Below are positions 19,968 through 28,407 of a stretch of DNA of 64,000 bases, piece after piece. The notes under the pieces were generated by a model. It searched no databases and was not told where the DNA came from. It saw only the letters and a program-made list of their open reading frames with translations. Source of the DNA: Ga0077555 sp046154645 (lineage in GTDB: Bacteria > Pseudomonadota > Alphaproteobacteria > Rhizobiales > Hyphomicrobiaceae); NCBI GenBank assembly GCA_046154645.1, contig JBJXDZ010000039.1, positions 1 to 64,000 on the forward strand. Reading direction: 5' to 3'. The position numbers were made by a program, and so were the translations under genes. Each line of letters opens with the position of its first letter. The stretch's first letter is position 1.

Positions 19968-20438
19968 TCAGGCCTTGCCGATGGCGATGATGGCCTCGAC
20001 CTCGACGGCGGCATCGAGGGGCAGGCCGGCCACGCCGACCGCCGAGCGGGTATGACGGCCGCGCTCGCCCAGGACCTCGACCAGAAGATCAGAGGCGCCG
20101 TTAACCACTTGCGGGTGATCGACAAAAGCCGGCGTCGCATTGACGAAGCCGGTGAGCTTGACGATCCGGTCTATGCGATCGAGGCTGCCGAGCGCGGCCT
20201 TGGCCTGGGCCAGGATGCTCAAGGCGCACAGCCGCGCCGCCTCCCGCCCGCGCGCGATCTCGACGCCCGCGCCAAGCTTGCCTGTGATGGTTGTACCATC
20301 TCCGCCGCGCGAGATCTGGCCCGAGACGAACAGCAAGTCGCCCACGATCACCGTCGGCACATAGTTGGCGATCGGCGCCGCGGCTGGAGGGAGGGTGAGG
20401 CCGAGCTCGCTCAGCTTTTTCTCTGGTGCACTGGTCAT
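19968..20438 (-). CDS. RidA/YjgF-family enamine/imine deaminase
   Basis: 156 residues. Members hydrolyse reactive enamine/imine intermediates such as 2-aminoacrylate to ketoacid and ammonia. Seen here: GDLLFVSGQIS and the C-terminal RSAVGVAGLPLDAAVEVEAI containing the conserved Arg and Glu. The N-terminal extension (KKLSELGLTLP) marks the longer bacterial subgroup of about 150 residues rather than the 128-residue RidA. First gene of a pair with GDPD. Confidence 0.9.
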   Translation of the reverse strand: MTSAPEKKLSELGLTLPPAAAPIANYVPTVIVGDLLFVSGQISRGGDGTTITGKLGAGVEIARGREAARLCALSILAQAKAALGSLDRIDRIVKLTGFVNATPAFVDHPQVVNGASDLLVEVLGERGRHTRSAVGVAGLPLDAAVEVEAIIAIGKA

Positions 20439-20658
20439 TGCTGCCCCTTTTCCGCCCCGAGAACCGGGGACACTCCTGTTACCACCCGGGCCGACCTCGG
20501 GCTGTGGCCTGATGTCGAGCTTGGCGACGTATAGCCTTTGTCATGCGATCAACATTGCACTGATGCGGGTCAAGTTTGCAATCCGGCTGCGCGGCGCTAA
20601 AGTCCGTTGCAGGTTCTGAGCTTGGCCTCTCGACGATGGCCGCGATAGGAGAATGGCA

Positions 20659-21615
20659 ATGCGCGGTCTGACGGAACGAGGGCTCGGAGCCGCTGTCGGC
20701 CGCAAAGGCGCCGGTCCAGTCGTGCTCGGCATGAGCCTTGCGGCCGGGTTCGCCGTTGCCCTGGCAGCGGGCGGCGAACGGGCCGCAGCCCAACAGACCA
20801 CCGCTGCGCAAACGGTACCGGCCAACATCGTTCTGGCGCCGCATCGCGCCGTCTATGAGTTCACCCTGGATCAGACCCGCGGCGGCACCGGCGTCACCGA
20901 CCTCACCGGGCGCATGGTCTATGAGCTGACCGGCTCGACCTGTGATGGCTATACCCAGAACATGCGCTTCGTCACGCGTATGTCGACCCAGGACGGCAAT
21001 GCCACCGTCTCTGACATGCGCTCGTCCAGCTGGGAGGATGGCATTGCCAAGCTGTTCCGCTTCACTTCCAGCCAATACAAGGACGCCAAGCTGTCGGAGT
21101 CAGCGCAGGGTGATGCGGCCCGCAGCGGCGTCGGCGGCGAGGTCATTGTGGATATGACCAAGCCTGCGAAGAAGGAAATCAAGGTCAAGCGCGACGTCTA
21201 TTTCCCGATCCAGCATTCGATTGCCCTGCTCGCTGCGGCAAAGAAGGGTGACACCGTCTTCCAGGCTGATCTCTATGACGGCTCGGAAAAGGGCGAGAAA
21301 TACTACGCCACCACCGCCTACATCGGTCGCCCGCAGCCGAAGGGCTACAACAAGTCGCTGCCGGCCGTCGCCGCCGCCTCGCAAGCCGCCGCCGCCAAGC
21401 TCGACGACATGATGAGCTGGCCGGTCTCGATCAGCTATTTCGACCCGGCCAAGGAAAAACTGGACGGCATCCCGTCCTATGAGCTGGCCTTCCTCTATTT
21501 CGAGAACGGCGTTTCACGGCGACTGTTCATCGATTACGGCGATTTTGCCATGCGCGGCACCTTGAAAGAGGTGTCGTTCCTCGAGCCGTCCAAGTGCGAC
21601 CCGAAGAAACCGTGA
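20659..21615 (+). CDS. eipB: EipB-like periplasmic envelope integrity protein (DUF1849)
   Basis: 318 residues. AGGAG lies 7 nt before the ATG at 20659, which is better placed than the ATG at 20653 (1 nt). A hydrophobic signal stretch (LAAGFAVALAAGGERAAAQ) is followed by a beta-rich domain beginning LAPHRAVYEFTLDQTRGGTGV. The two Cys, in GSTCDGYTQ and PSKCDPKK, match the disulfide pair of Brucella EipB, a periplasmic beta-spiral protein needed for envelope integrity. The 3' end abuts an SDR gene with almost no gap. Confidence 0.9.
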   Translation: MRGLTERGLGAAVGRKGAGPVVLGMSLAAGFAVALAAGGERAAAQQTTAAQTVPANIVLAPHRAVYEFTLDQTRGGTGVTDLTGRMVYELTGSTCDGYTQNMRFVTRMSTQDGNATVSDMRSSSWEDGIAKLFRFTSSQYKDAKLSESAQGDAARSGVGGEVIVDMTKPAKKEIKVKRDVYFPIQHSIALLAAAKKGDTVFQADLYDGSEKGEKYYATTAYIGRPQPKGYNKSLPAVAAASQAAAAKLDDMMSWPVSISYFDPAKEKLDGIPSYELAFLYFENGVSRRLFIDYGDFAMRGTLKEVSFLEPSKCDPKKP

Positions 21616-21624
21616 GTGCAGAAA

Positions 21625-22386
21625 ATGCATGACCGATTCAAGAGCCGCGTGGCGATCGTGACCGGTGGCGGGCACGGCATTGGCGCTGCCATCGCGAGCC
21701 GCCTCGCAGCCGAGGGCGCCAAGGTGCTCGTGTGCGACATCCAGGCCGACCGGGCGCAAGCGAAAGCCGCCGAGATCACGACCAAGAACGGCACGGCTGC
21801 GGCTTTCGCGGTCGATGTGCGCGAACGGGCCAGCGTCGAGGCGGCGGTGGTGCGGGCGGTCACTGAGTTCGGCGGCCTCGACGTGCTGATCAATGCCGCC
21901 GGCGTCATGGATCGGGCGCCGTTTCTCGAGACCAGCGACGAACTGTGGCGCAAGGTTCTCGAGACCAATCTCACCGGCATCTTTCTGTGCTGTCAGACGG
22001 CCGCCCGCAAGATGATTGAGCTCAAGAATAACGGCAGCATCGTCAACATCGCGTCAGGCTCAGGCATTCTTGGCGGACAGGGGCGTGCAGCCTATGGCGC
22101 CAGCAAGGCCGGCGTCATGAACCTCACGCAGACCATGGCCATCGAGCTGGCAGCGCACGGCATCCGAGTCAATGCGGTGGCACCAGGACCGGTCAAGACC
22201 CGCCCCGAGCAAGGCGCCGCACTGGGCCCGAGTGTGGCAGCGCGCATGCCCTTGAAGCGCTTCGGTACGGCTGAGGAAATTGCTGCTCTCACACTGTTCC
22301 TGGCCTCGGGGGAAGCGAGCTTCATTACCGGCCACACCTATGCTGCCGACGGCGGCTTCACCATCGCCGGCATTCTTGACGGTTGA
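21625..22386 (+). CDS. SDR-family oxidoreductase
   Basis: 253 residues from ATG 21625; a GTG at 21616, directly after the eipB stop, is also possible. Classical SDR: TGGGHGIGAA (residues about 13-20), NAAG, Ser in IASGSG and YGASK. The end FITGHTYAADGGFTIAG is typical. Substrate unknown. Co-transcription with eipB is likely from the spacing. Confidence 0.9.
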   Translation: MHDRFKSRVAIVTGGGHGIGAAIASRLAAEGAKVLVCDIQADRAQAKAAEITTKNGTAAAFAVDVRERASVEAAVVRAVTEFGGLDVLINAAGVMDRAPFLETSDELWRKVLETNLTGIFLCCQTAARKMIELKNNGSIVNIASGSGILGGQGRAAYGASKAGVMNLTQTMAIELAAHGIRVNAVAPGPVKTRPEQGAALGPSVAARMPLKRFGTAEEIAALTLFLASGEASFITGHTYAADGGFTIAGILDG

Positions 22387-22407
22387 CTTGCAGCTCTGCT
22401 GCACGCA

Positions 22408-22440
22408 TCGGGCGGCCGCGGCGATCACCGGGCCGCCCGA
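22408..22440. terminator. GC-rich inverted repeat between convergent genes
   Basis: TCGGGCGGCC pairs perfectly with GGCCGCCCGA across a 13-nt spacer, between the ends of the SDR (+) and fasciclin (-) genes. No T-run follows on either strand, so termination is only a possibility. Confidence 0.35.
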
Positions 22441-22470
22441 CAGAACGCGTGTGGATGTTATGCGGCGCCG

Positions 22471-22950
22471 TTACTTGGGCAACAGCACGGCATCGATGAC
22501 GTGGATCACGCCATTGGTGGCGGCGATATCTGCCTTGACAACAGAGGCGCCGTTGATCTTGACGCCCGTCATGGCGTCGACGGCGAGTTCCGTGCCCTGC
22601 ACCGTCTTGGCCTGCATCTTCTTGCCAGCGATATCAGCGGCCATCACCTTCGACGGCAGCACGTGATAGGTGAGGATGGCAACGAGCTTCGCCTTATTCT
22701 CCGGCTTCAGCAGATCTTCGACTGTGCCCTTGGGCAACTTGGCGAAGGCCTCGTCTGTCGGTGCGAACACCGTGAATGGACCGGTGCCCTTCAGCGTCTC
22801 AACCAGGCCCGCGGCCTTGACGGCTGCGACCAGCGTCGTGAAGTTTCCGGCTCCGGCTGCGGTGTCGACGATATCTTTCATTTGCGCTTGCGCTCCTGTT
22901 GATGCGAGTAATGCCACTGCGGCAACGGCCAGTCCTGCAAATCGTTTCAT
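22471..22950 (-). CDS. secreted fasciclin (FAS1) domain protein
   Basis: 159 residues. The signal peptide MKRFAGLAVAAVALLASTGAQA is followed by a single FAS1 domain with the H1 motif GPFTVFAPTDEAFAKLP, the central YHVLP and the closing TNGVIHVIDAVLLP. FAS1 domains mediate adhesion; in proteobacteria such small secreted ones have no firm role. Alone in its transcription unit, with about 265 bp of upstream sequence before the next gene's end. Confidence 0.93.
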   Translation of the reverse strand: MKRFAGLAVAAVALLASTGAQAQMKDIVDTAAGAGNFTTLVAAVKAAGLVETLKGTGPFTVFAPTDEAFAKLPKGTVEDLLKPENKAKLVAILTYHVLPSKVMAADIAGKKMQAKTVQGTELAVDAMTGVKINGASVVKADIAATNGVIHVIDAVLLPK

Positions 22951-23215
22951 GACGTTCGATCTCACCTGTTTTTCATGTTGTCTGCCGTGACCTGTTGACA
23001 TGCGTGCGCAATCGGCTGCGAAGCCGTTTTGCCGTGTCGCTTGTCCTGATCACACTTGGTAAACGGGCGGGTTGCGGTCCTGGACTTGCCGAGTTGGCAA
23101 TCAGCGAGCGCAAAATAAAGATTATAAATTTGCGAAATTCCTTGAATAATGCGCTCGGCGTCACAAGGCCGGTGTAGAAATGAAGAACCAATTCAAATGG
23201 GGTCTATTCGCGGCT

Positions 23216-23926
23216 TTATGGGGAGATTTCCTGCCCGGCCCAATCGAGTACGCAACCCGCCTGGGCGATCGTCAAGCTGTCGATGACCTGCAGCATGTGG
23301 CGCGAAGACTGGTCCGCCGAGAAGGTGGCGCCCTGGGCGACGTTCACCTGAAACGGCTTTGACAGACCAGTGTCGACGGTCCCGGGATGCAGTCCGACAC
23401 AGATCGCGAGTGGGCGCTTCGCAGCAAGCTCAATGCTGAGGCAGCGGATGATCTGATTGAGAGCGGCCTTCGAGGCCCGGTAACTGTACCAGCCACCGAG
23501 ACGATTATCACTGATGCTGCCGACCCGCGCGGACAACGCCGCAAAGACCGCCCTGCGATCACGAGGCAGGCATGGAAGCACGTGCTTGGCGATCAGGGCG
23601 GGTCCGATTGTGTTGATTTCGAAATTGCGCCGCATCACTGCCGGATCGAGCGCGCGCCAGGATTTTTCTGGCTGGATACCGGCGTCCACATCATGCAGCA
23701 GGCCAGTCGCAACGATGGCCACATCGATCTCCCCGAGATCGCGCGCGGCCGCGGCGATGCTGGCCTCGTCCAAAAGGTTGACGCGCGCCGAGGAGTGGGT
23801 CTCGCTGGCTCCCTCGCGCCCTGTTCTCGACCACGCGACAACGTGGGTCACGCGTGGTTCGGCAGCAAGTAGTGCGACCAATGCGGCTCCGATACCGCCT
23901 GTGGCACCGACGACAAGGACGCGCAT
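23216..23926 (-). CDS. SDR-family protein, C-factor (CsgA)-like
   Basis: 236 residues from ATG 23926 (MRVLVVGATGGIGAAL). The cofactor motif is GATGGIG, the middle ALSARVGSISDN and the catalytic YRASK are all present, and LHPGTVDTGLSKPFQ near the end is typical of the C-factor/CsgA-like SDR group. Divergent from the MBL-fold hydrolase gene, with a 213-bp shared upstream region. Confidence 0.87.
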   Translation of the reverse strand: MRVLVVGATGGIGAALVALLAAEPRVTHVVAWSRTGREGASETHSSARVNLLDEASIAAAARDLGEIDVAIVATGLLHDVDAGIQPEKSWRALDPAVMRRNFEINTIGPALIAKHVLPCLPRDRRAVFAALSARVGSISDNRLGGWYSYRASKAALNQIIRCLSIELAAKRPLAICVGLHPGTVDTGLSKPFQVNVAQGATFSADQSSRHMLQVIDSLTIAQAGCVLDWAGQEISP

Positions 23927-24139
23927 GTGCTTGCTTTCATCAATGGTTTCGCCACCGTAGCCCGACGGTAACCGCCACGGCCCGGAACCGTCGTCTTGCC
24001 ACATTGAAACGTACTTGGGACAACAACGGACCATCGGCCCGTCCCGAATTGGTGGCCCGCACGCCCTGGCGCTTGACCGCAGCCGGCTCCGCTGCGCTCA
24101 ATGCGCCAAGCCAGATCTGCGCCACTAGAGGGACCGCCC

Positions 24140-25015
24140 ATGAAACCGCATCTCGCACTCGGCGACATTACGATCAATCGCGTCATCGAGATGGAGGAGC
24201 CGCTGTTCGATCCGCTGGCGTTCTTCCCCAAGCTCACCAAGGAGGTGCTGGAGGAGAACCAGCCCTGGCTGCAGCCGCGGTTCGTCGAGCCGACCTCGGG
24301 CAAGATGGTGCTGTGCATCCAGAGCTACGTCGTGCAGACGAAGCATCACAACATCCTGATCGACAGCTGCGTCGGCAACGACAAGCCGCGCCCGCATCGC
24401 CCGTTCTGGCACATGACCAAGCATGATCGCTACGAGAAGAGCCTGAAAGCTGTCGGCCTCACCTTCGCCGATATCGATTTCGTCATGTGCACGCATCTGC
24501 ACGTCGATCACGTCGGCTGGAACACGAAGCTGGAGAACGGCCGCTGGGTGCCGACGTTCCCGAAGGCGCGCTACCTGTTCTCCGATCGGGAACTCGCGCA
24601 TTGGACGGAGCGCCACAAGCAGGATCCGGCCGCCTGCCCCTGGATCACGGACTCCGTGCTGCCCATCGTCGAGGCCAAGCGCTGCGATATCGTCACCTCG
24701 AGCCACGTTGTCGACGATCACATGCATTTCATTCCCACCCCCGGCCACACCTTCGATCACTACTCGGTGCGCGTCGGCAAGAAGGGGCATGACTGCATCG
24801 TCACCGGCGACATGATCCATTCACCGTTGCAGGCCCGCTATCCCGACCTCGGCATGATGGCCGACTGGAACTCGGAGATCGCCGGGCAATCGCGCCGCAA
24901 GCTGTTCGGCGACATTTGCGACACCTCGACGTTACTGTGCACCGCGCACTTCCCCTCGCCCTCCACCGGCCGTCTGACGCGCTGGGGCGACGGCTTCAAA
25001 TTCATCGAGGCGTAA
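24140..25015 (+). CDS. metallo-beta-lactamase-fold hydrolase
   Basis: 291 residues with no signal peptide. The zinc motif THLHVDHVGW (HxHxDH) is near residue 123, the second His is in TPGHTFDH, Asp in VTGDMIHSP and the last His in CTAHFPSP. The set is complete, so two metals are probably bound. Overall it looks like the MBL proteins near lactonases or hydroxyacylglutathione hydrolases; the substrate is unknown. First gene of a three-gene run with the CMD protein and a Tat-like secreted protein. Confidence 0.9.
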   Translation: MKPHLALGDITINRVIEMEEPLFDPLAFFPKLTKEVLEENQPWLQPRFVEPTSGKMVLCIQSYVVQTKHHNILIDSCVGNDKPRPHRPFWHMTKHDRYEKSLKAVGLTFADIDFVMCTHLHVDHVGWNTKLENGRWVPTFPKARYLFSDRELAHWTERHKQDPAACPWITDSVLPIVEAKRCDIVTSSHVVDDHMHFIPTPGHTFDHYSVRVGKKGHDCIVTGDMIHSPLQARYPDLGMMADWNSEIAGQSRRKLFGDICDTSTLLCTAHFPSPSTGRLTRWGDGFKFIEA

Positions 25016-25039
25016 GCGAGCAGGAAAGGACAAGGGTCC

Positions 25040-25426
25040 ATGGACATCGAGGATCAAAGAAAGCAGGGGCGCGAGCTACTGGCCAAGGTGATCGGCAAGG
25101 AGTACCTGGCCCGCCGCGATGCTTCGACCAACGACTTCAATCGCCCGCTGCGGCAATTCTCCGAGACGTATGCCTTCGGCGATATCTGGTCACGGCCCGG
25201 TCTGCCGCTGAAAGTGCGCAGCATGCTGTGCATGGCCATGTTGACAGCCCTCGGTAAACCGGAGGAACTCAAGCTGCACGTCAACTCCGCGATCAACAAC
25301 GGCTGCACGCTGGAGGAGATCCAGGAGGTGCTGTACCAGACGGTCGCCTATTGCGGCATCCCCGCCACCATCGAGGCCTTCAAGGTGGCCGAGGCGGTGC
25401 TCAAAGAGCGCGGCCTGCTGAAATGA
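25040..25426 (+). CDS. carboxymuconolactone decarboxylase-family protein
   Basis: 128 residues, all helical AhpD/CMD fold. It has RPGLPLKVRSMLCMAMLTALGK and the helix EEIQEVLYQTVAYCGIPATIEAF, as in PcaC, which turns 4-carboxymuconolactone into beta-ketoadipate enol-lactone. No CxxC pair is present, so it is not an AhpD-type peroxidase. The start is ATG 25040 with AGGAAAGGA upstream. It follows the MBL hydrolase by 24 bp and is coupled to the next gene by ATGA. Confidence 0.88.
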   Translation: MDIEDQRKQGRELLAKVIGKEYLARRDASTNDFNRPLRQFSETYAFGDIWSRPGLPLKVRSMLCMAMLTALGKPEELKLHVNSAINNGCTLEEIQEVLYQTVAYCGIPATIEAFKVAEAVLKERGLLK

Positions 25427-25896
25427 CGGCGGCCGACGCGATGCCAAACCGCCGACGGATGCTGCGAGCTCTGCTGGGCGTCGCGGGAGTCTCTGCCGCC
25501 GCGCGCGTTGCCGCACAGGAGAAGGGGACGCCGGTGCCTGAGTTCGCCGTTGGCCAGCGCTGGCGCTTCAAGACCCGCCCCAGCGAGACCAAAGCGACGT
25601 TCATCGTCGGTCGCATTGAGCCGGACGGGCAGGGTGGCACCGTCGTACACATCGCGGTGCAGGATGTGGCGATCAAGAGCCCACAAGCCCCTGGTGGCGT
25701 CTCGCGTGAAATTGGCCACTCGCCAATCGCCCACGCTGCCCTGCGCGCCAGCGCGACCGAGCTGGTGGCCAGCGGCGTTGCCGTTCCCGACGGCTTCGAG
25801 GATGGTTACCGGCAATGGAAAGCGGCTGGCGGCGGCGTCTTCACCTTCCCGCTCGCGCGCGTCATCGAATTCATCGAGCAGGTGATCAACCAATAG
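25423..25896 (+). CDS. exported hypothetical protein with Tat-like signal
   Basis: 157 residues, not recognised. The ATG at 25423 overlaps the stop of the CMD gene (ATGA). The N-terminus NRRRMLRALLGVAGVSAAARVAA is a twin-arginine-like signal. The mature part contains FAVGQRWRFKTRPSETKATFIV, a beta-rich start seen in small lipocalin-like or unknown periplasmic proteins. Its place behind the MBL and CMD genes suggests a shared pathway, but no function can be assigned. Confidence 0.7.
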   Translation: MTAADAMPNRRRMLRALLGVAGVSAAARVAAQEKGTPVPEFAVGQRWRFKTRPSETKATFIVGRIEPDGQGGTVVHIAVQDVAIKSPQAPGGVSREIGHSPIAHAALRASATELVASGVAVPDGFEDGYRQWKAAGGGVFTFPLARVIEFIEQVINQ

Positions 25897-25972
25897 CGGC
25901 GGCTTCTCGCAATTCTGCCGAACTTCGCCTATTGTATGGCGGTTGACGGTTTCTGGAGACGACACAATCGCG

Positions 25973-26683
25973 ATGGCTTCGCGCGACGACATCGCAATCG
26001 AGATCACCCCGCAGGTCCTGCTCAAGGCCTATTCCTGCGGCATTTTTCCTATGGCTGAAAGCGCCGAGGACACCGCTCTCTATTGGATCGAGCCGCAAAG
26101 CCGTGGCGTGCTGCCGCTCGATGCCGTGCATGTGCCGCGTCGTCTGGCCAGGACCATCCGCTCCGGCCACTATCAGATCCGCATCAACTCGGATTTCAAT
26201 GGCGTCATCGATGGTTGCGCGGCCTCGCGGCCCGGCCGCCGGTCGACCTGGATCAACACGCGCATCCGCCAGCTCTATGGTGCCCTCTACCGGCAAGGGC
26301 ACTGCCACACGGTCGAGACCTGGCGCGACGGCCGGCTCGTCGGCGGGCTCTATGGCGTGGCGCTCGGCAAGGCGTTCTTCGGCGAGAGCATGTTCTCGAC
26401 CGAGCGGGATGCCAGTAAGGTGGCCCTGGTCTATCTGGTCGCCCGCCTGATCCACGGCGGCTTCACGCTGCTCGACACCCAGTTCGTGACCGAGCATCTG
26501 CGTCAGTTCGGCACCATCGATCTGGACAAGGAAGCCTTCCACGCCGAGCTGTCGCTCGCCATCGCCGGCCGCGCCAGTTATCTGAGCTTGCCTGAAGACA
26601 CTGACGCCGAGGCAATCCTGGCCATCATCCATCGCGCTGCCGGTGACGGCGAGCCGCGACCGCCGGCAGCAGGCGGCGGCTGA
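25973..26683 (+). CDS. aat: leucyl/phenylalanyl-tRNA--protein transferase
   Basis: 236 residues from ATG 25973 (a TTG at 25943 is also in frame). It adds Leu or Phe to N-terminal Arg/Lys of proteins, marking them for ClpS/ClpAP. Family signatures: LLKAYSCGIFPMAES, YWIEPQSRGVLPLD, WINTRIRQLYGALYRQGHCHTVE, GGLYGVALGKAFFGESMFS and LDTQFVTEHLRQFG. Length is normal. Single gene. Confidence 0.96.
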   Translation: MASRDDIAIEITPQVLLKAYSCGIFPMAESAEDTALYWIEPQSRGVLPLDAVHVPRRLARTIRSGHYQIRINSDFNGVIDGCAASRPGRRSTWINTRIRQLYGALYRQGHCHTVETWRDGRLVGGLYGVALGKAFFGESMFSTERDASKVALVYLVARLIHGGFTLLDTQFVTEHLRQFGTIDLDKEAFHAELSLAIAGRASYLSLPEDTDAEAILAIIHRAAGDGEPRPPAAGGG

Positions 26684-26739
26684 GGCGTGCACATCGGCGC
26701 CCCTGCAGAGGCCCGAATGGCGTCACTGCGACCTTCCGG

Positions 26740-27696
26740 TCATTTCACGGCCGGCGGCTCGATCGGCCCTGCAGAGGTTGGCGGCCCGCCCTTTTTGCCG
26801 AAGCCGCCGAAAGGCTCCCGATAGGGCTGTGGCAGGGCTGCCGGCGTCGGCGTCGGTGTGGTCGGCAGTGCTGGAACTGGCGCGGGTTGGGCCGCCGGTC
26901 CCTCTTTGGGCACGGTTGGCGTTGCCGGCGTTGGCGCGGGCAAGCCCTTGGTTTTCTGAGTTGGCGGACCCTTGCCCTGTTGCGCCGGCATCATGGCGTC
27001 GGCTTCAAGATTTCGCTTCGTCCGGTTCTCGATCGGCCGCGTGATGATGCCCGTTTGCTCGTTGATGAGGTTGTCACCGGTCTGCCAATAGTCATAACCC
27101 TCCGACTGTTGCAGCATGCGATCGATCCAGGGCCGCGACACGCCGGCGGGCACCCAGTATTTGTCGATCAGCCGCTTGTAGCCGCCTTCGACCTTCTTCT
27201 GCCGGCCATAGAACGCGCCGGGCAGCGTGATCTCGTGGAACAACCAGGCGCTGGAGCGGGCGCCGAAGCGCGATTCTCCCTGCAGATAGATCGGCACGCA
27301 CATCGAACCGCAGCGCGCGCCCCGCTCCACCGCGGTGTCGACCTGATGCGATTTCCGCATGCGTTGCAGCAGCGCAATGACCTTCTCGCCTTCACCCACG
27401 CTGCCGCCGCCTGAGTTCAGCACCAGCACGAAGCGCCGCCGGCTGGCCTTGAATGCCTCGAAGGCACCCTCGATTTGCGCCGCCATGGGCGCGGCGACGG
27501 TGCCTTCCCAGCGCAGAAAGACGGCGCCGGCATTATTGACTGGCGAGGAAACCGTAAGCGTTCCAGCCGTCAAGCGTGGCGGCCCGGGCCCGGTCAAGGT
27601 CGGCGGCTCGGCGGCGACGGGACCCCCGACGCCGGCCATCAAGGCCGCCGTTACCAGCCACCGTCGGGTTCGACGCACCACTGTCCACATACGCAT
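26740..27696 (-). CDS. periplasmic ClpP/crotonase-fold protein with proline-rich tail
   Basis: 318 residues from ATG 27696, which has GGAG 6 nt upstream (ATGs at 27699 and 27690 are alternatives). A signal sequence (RWLVTAALMAGVGGPVAA) is followed by a ClpP-like domain: VLNSGGGSVGEGEKVI, ARCGSMCVPIYLQG with the probable nucleophilic Ser in GSMC, and His in LFHEI. This resembles the uncharacterised periplasmic COG3904 group. The last 90 residues are Pro/Ala/Thr-rich and probably disordered. Convergent with aat. Protease activity is inference. Confidence 0.78.
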   Translation of the reverse strand: MRMWTVVRRTRRWLVTAALMAGVGGPVAAEPPTLTGPGPPRLTAGTLTVSSPVNNAGAVFLRWEGTVAAPMAAQIEGAFEAFKASRRRFVLVLNSGGGSVGEGEKVIALLQRMRKSHQVDTAVERGARCGSMCVPIYLQGESRFGARSSAWLFHEITLPGAFYGRQKKVEGGYKRLIDKYWVPAGVSRPWIDRMLQQSEGYDYWQTGDNLINEQTGIITRPIENRTKRNLEADAMMPAQQGKGPPTQKTKGLPAPTPATPTVPKEGPAAQPAPVPALPTTPTPTPAALPQPYREPFGGFGKKGGPPTSAGPIEPPAVK

Positions 27697-27919
27697 CATC
27701 TGCTCCGGAGCCAGCAACTTGCGACCATTCAATATGGGACTTCAGGCGAATTTTGGCATTCCCGCCATGGCCCGCATGATGAACGGAAAATAAAGGCATG
27801 GTTCAGAACGCGTTCAGCCGCCGGATGGCATTGTCTCGCTCATAGGGTCTGACTTGAACCGCGGGCAAGGCACCGCAACGGACCTGACGAGACGAGACAC
27901 TCTAACGAGGAACACCCCG

Positions 27920-28282
27920 ATGAAAAAGATCGTCCTTGCCTCCGCCCTTGCCCTCGCTGCCATGACCTCCGTTGCCGGCGCTTATGAGCGCTACGGCAGC
28001 GGCAGCCAGCGCGAGATCGACGCCCGCCAGTCCAACCAGGAGACCCGCATCCAGCAGGGTCTGCGCTCGGGCGACCTCACCCGCCGTGAAGCCGCCGCCC
28101 TCGAGGCCGAGCAGGCCCGCATCCGCGCCCTGGAGCGCAATGCCCAACGCGACGGCCGCATCGATGGCCGCGAGGCTGCCCAGATCCGCCGCGCCCAGGA
28201 CGAGGCGAGCCGCCACATCTACCAGGAGCGCCATGACAGCGAGCGCCGTGGCGACGGCTGGCGCAACCGCCGCTGGTGGTAA
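27920..28282 (+). CDS. small secreted EF-hand-like protein
   Basis: 120 residues from ATG 27920, with GAGGAA 7 nt upstream. The signal MKKIVLASALALAAMTSVAGA is clear. The mature chain is helical and Arg/Glu-rich. The stretch NAQRDGRIDGREAA places N, Q, D, G, I, D, E at EF-hand loop positions 1, 3, 5, 6, 8, 9 and 12. A weaker copy, QGLRSGDLTRREAA, lies 28 residues earlier. Calcium binding is inference. A strong terminator follows. Confidence 0.75.
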   Translation: MKKIVLASALALAAMTSVAGAYERYGSGSQREIDARQSNQETRIQQGLRSGDLTRREAAALEAEQARIRALERNAQRDGRIDGREAAQIRRAQDEASRHIYQERHDSERRGDGWRNRRWW

Positions 28283-28324
28283 CCGCACCGGTTGCTGCAT
28301 CGGCAACGACCGGTACAACGAGAG

Positions 28325-28360
28325 AGAGCACCGCCGTCCCCCACGGCGGTGCTCTTTTTT
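28325..28360 (+). terminator. strong Rho-independent terminator
   Basis: A perfect 12-bp stem (AGAGCACCGCCG with its complement), a 7-nt loop and then a run of T. It ends the transcript of the EF-hand-like gene, 42 bp after its stop. Confidence 0.85.
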
Positions 28361-28407
28361 GTTTGGCGCGTCAGCTGCCCACCTGCAGGCGAGCCGTGGC
28401 GTAAGGC

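Noticed and set aside
23002..23215. tRNA gene in the fasciclin upstream region
   Set aside because: No cloverleaf with a T-loop GTTCGA-type motif could be drawn.
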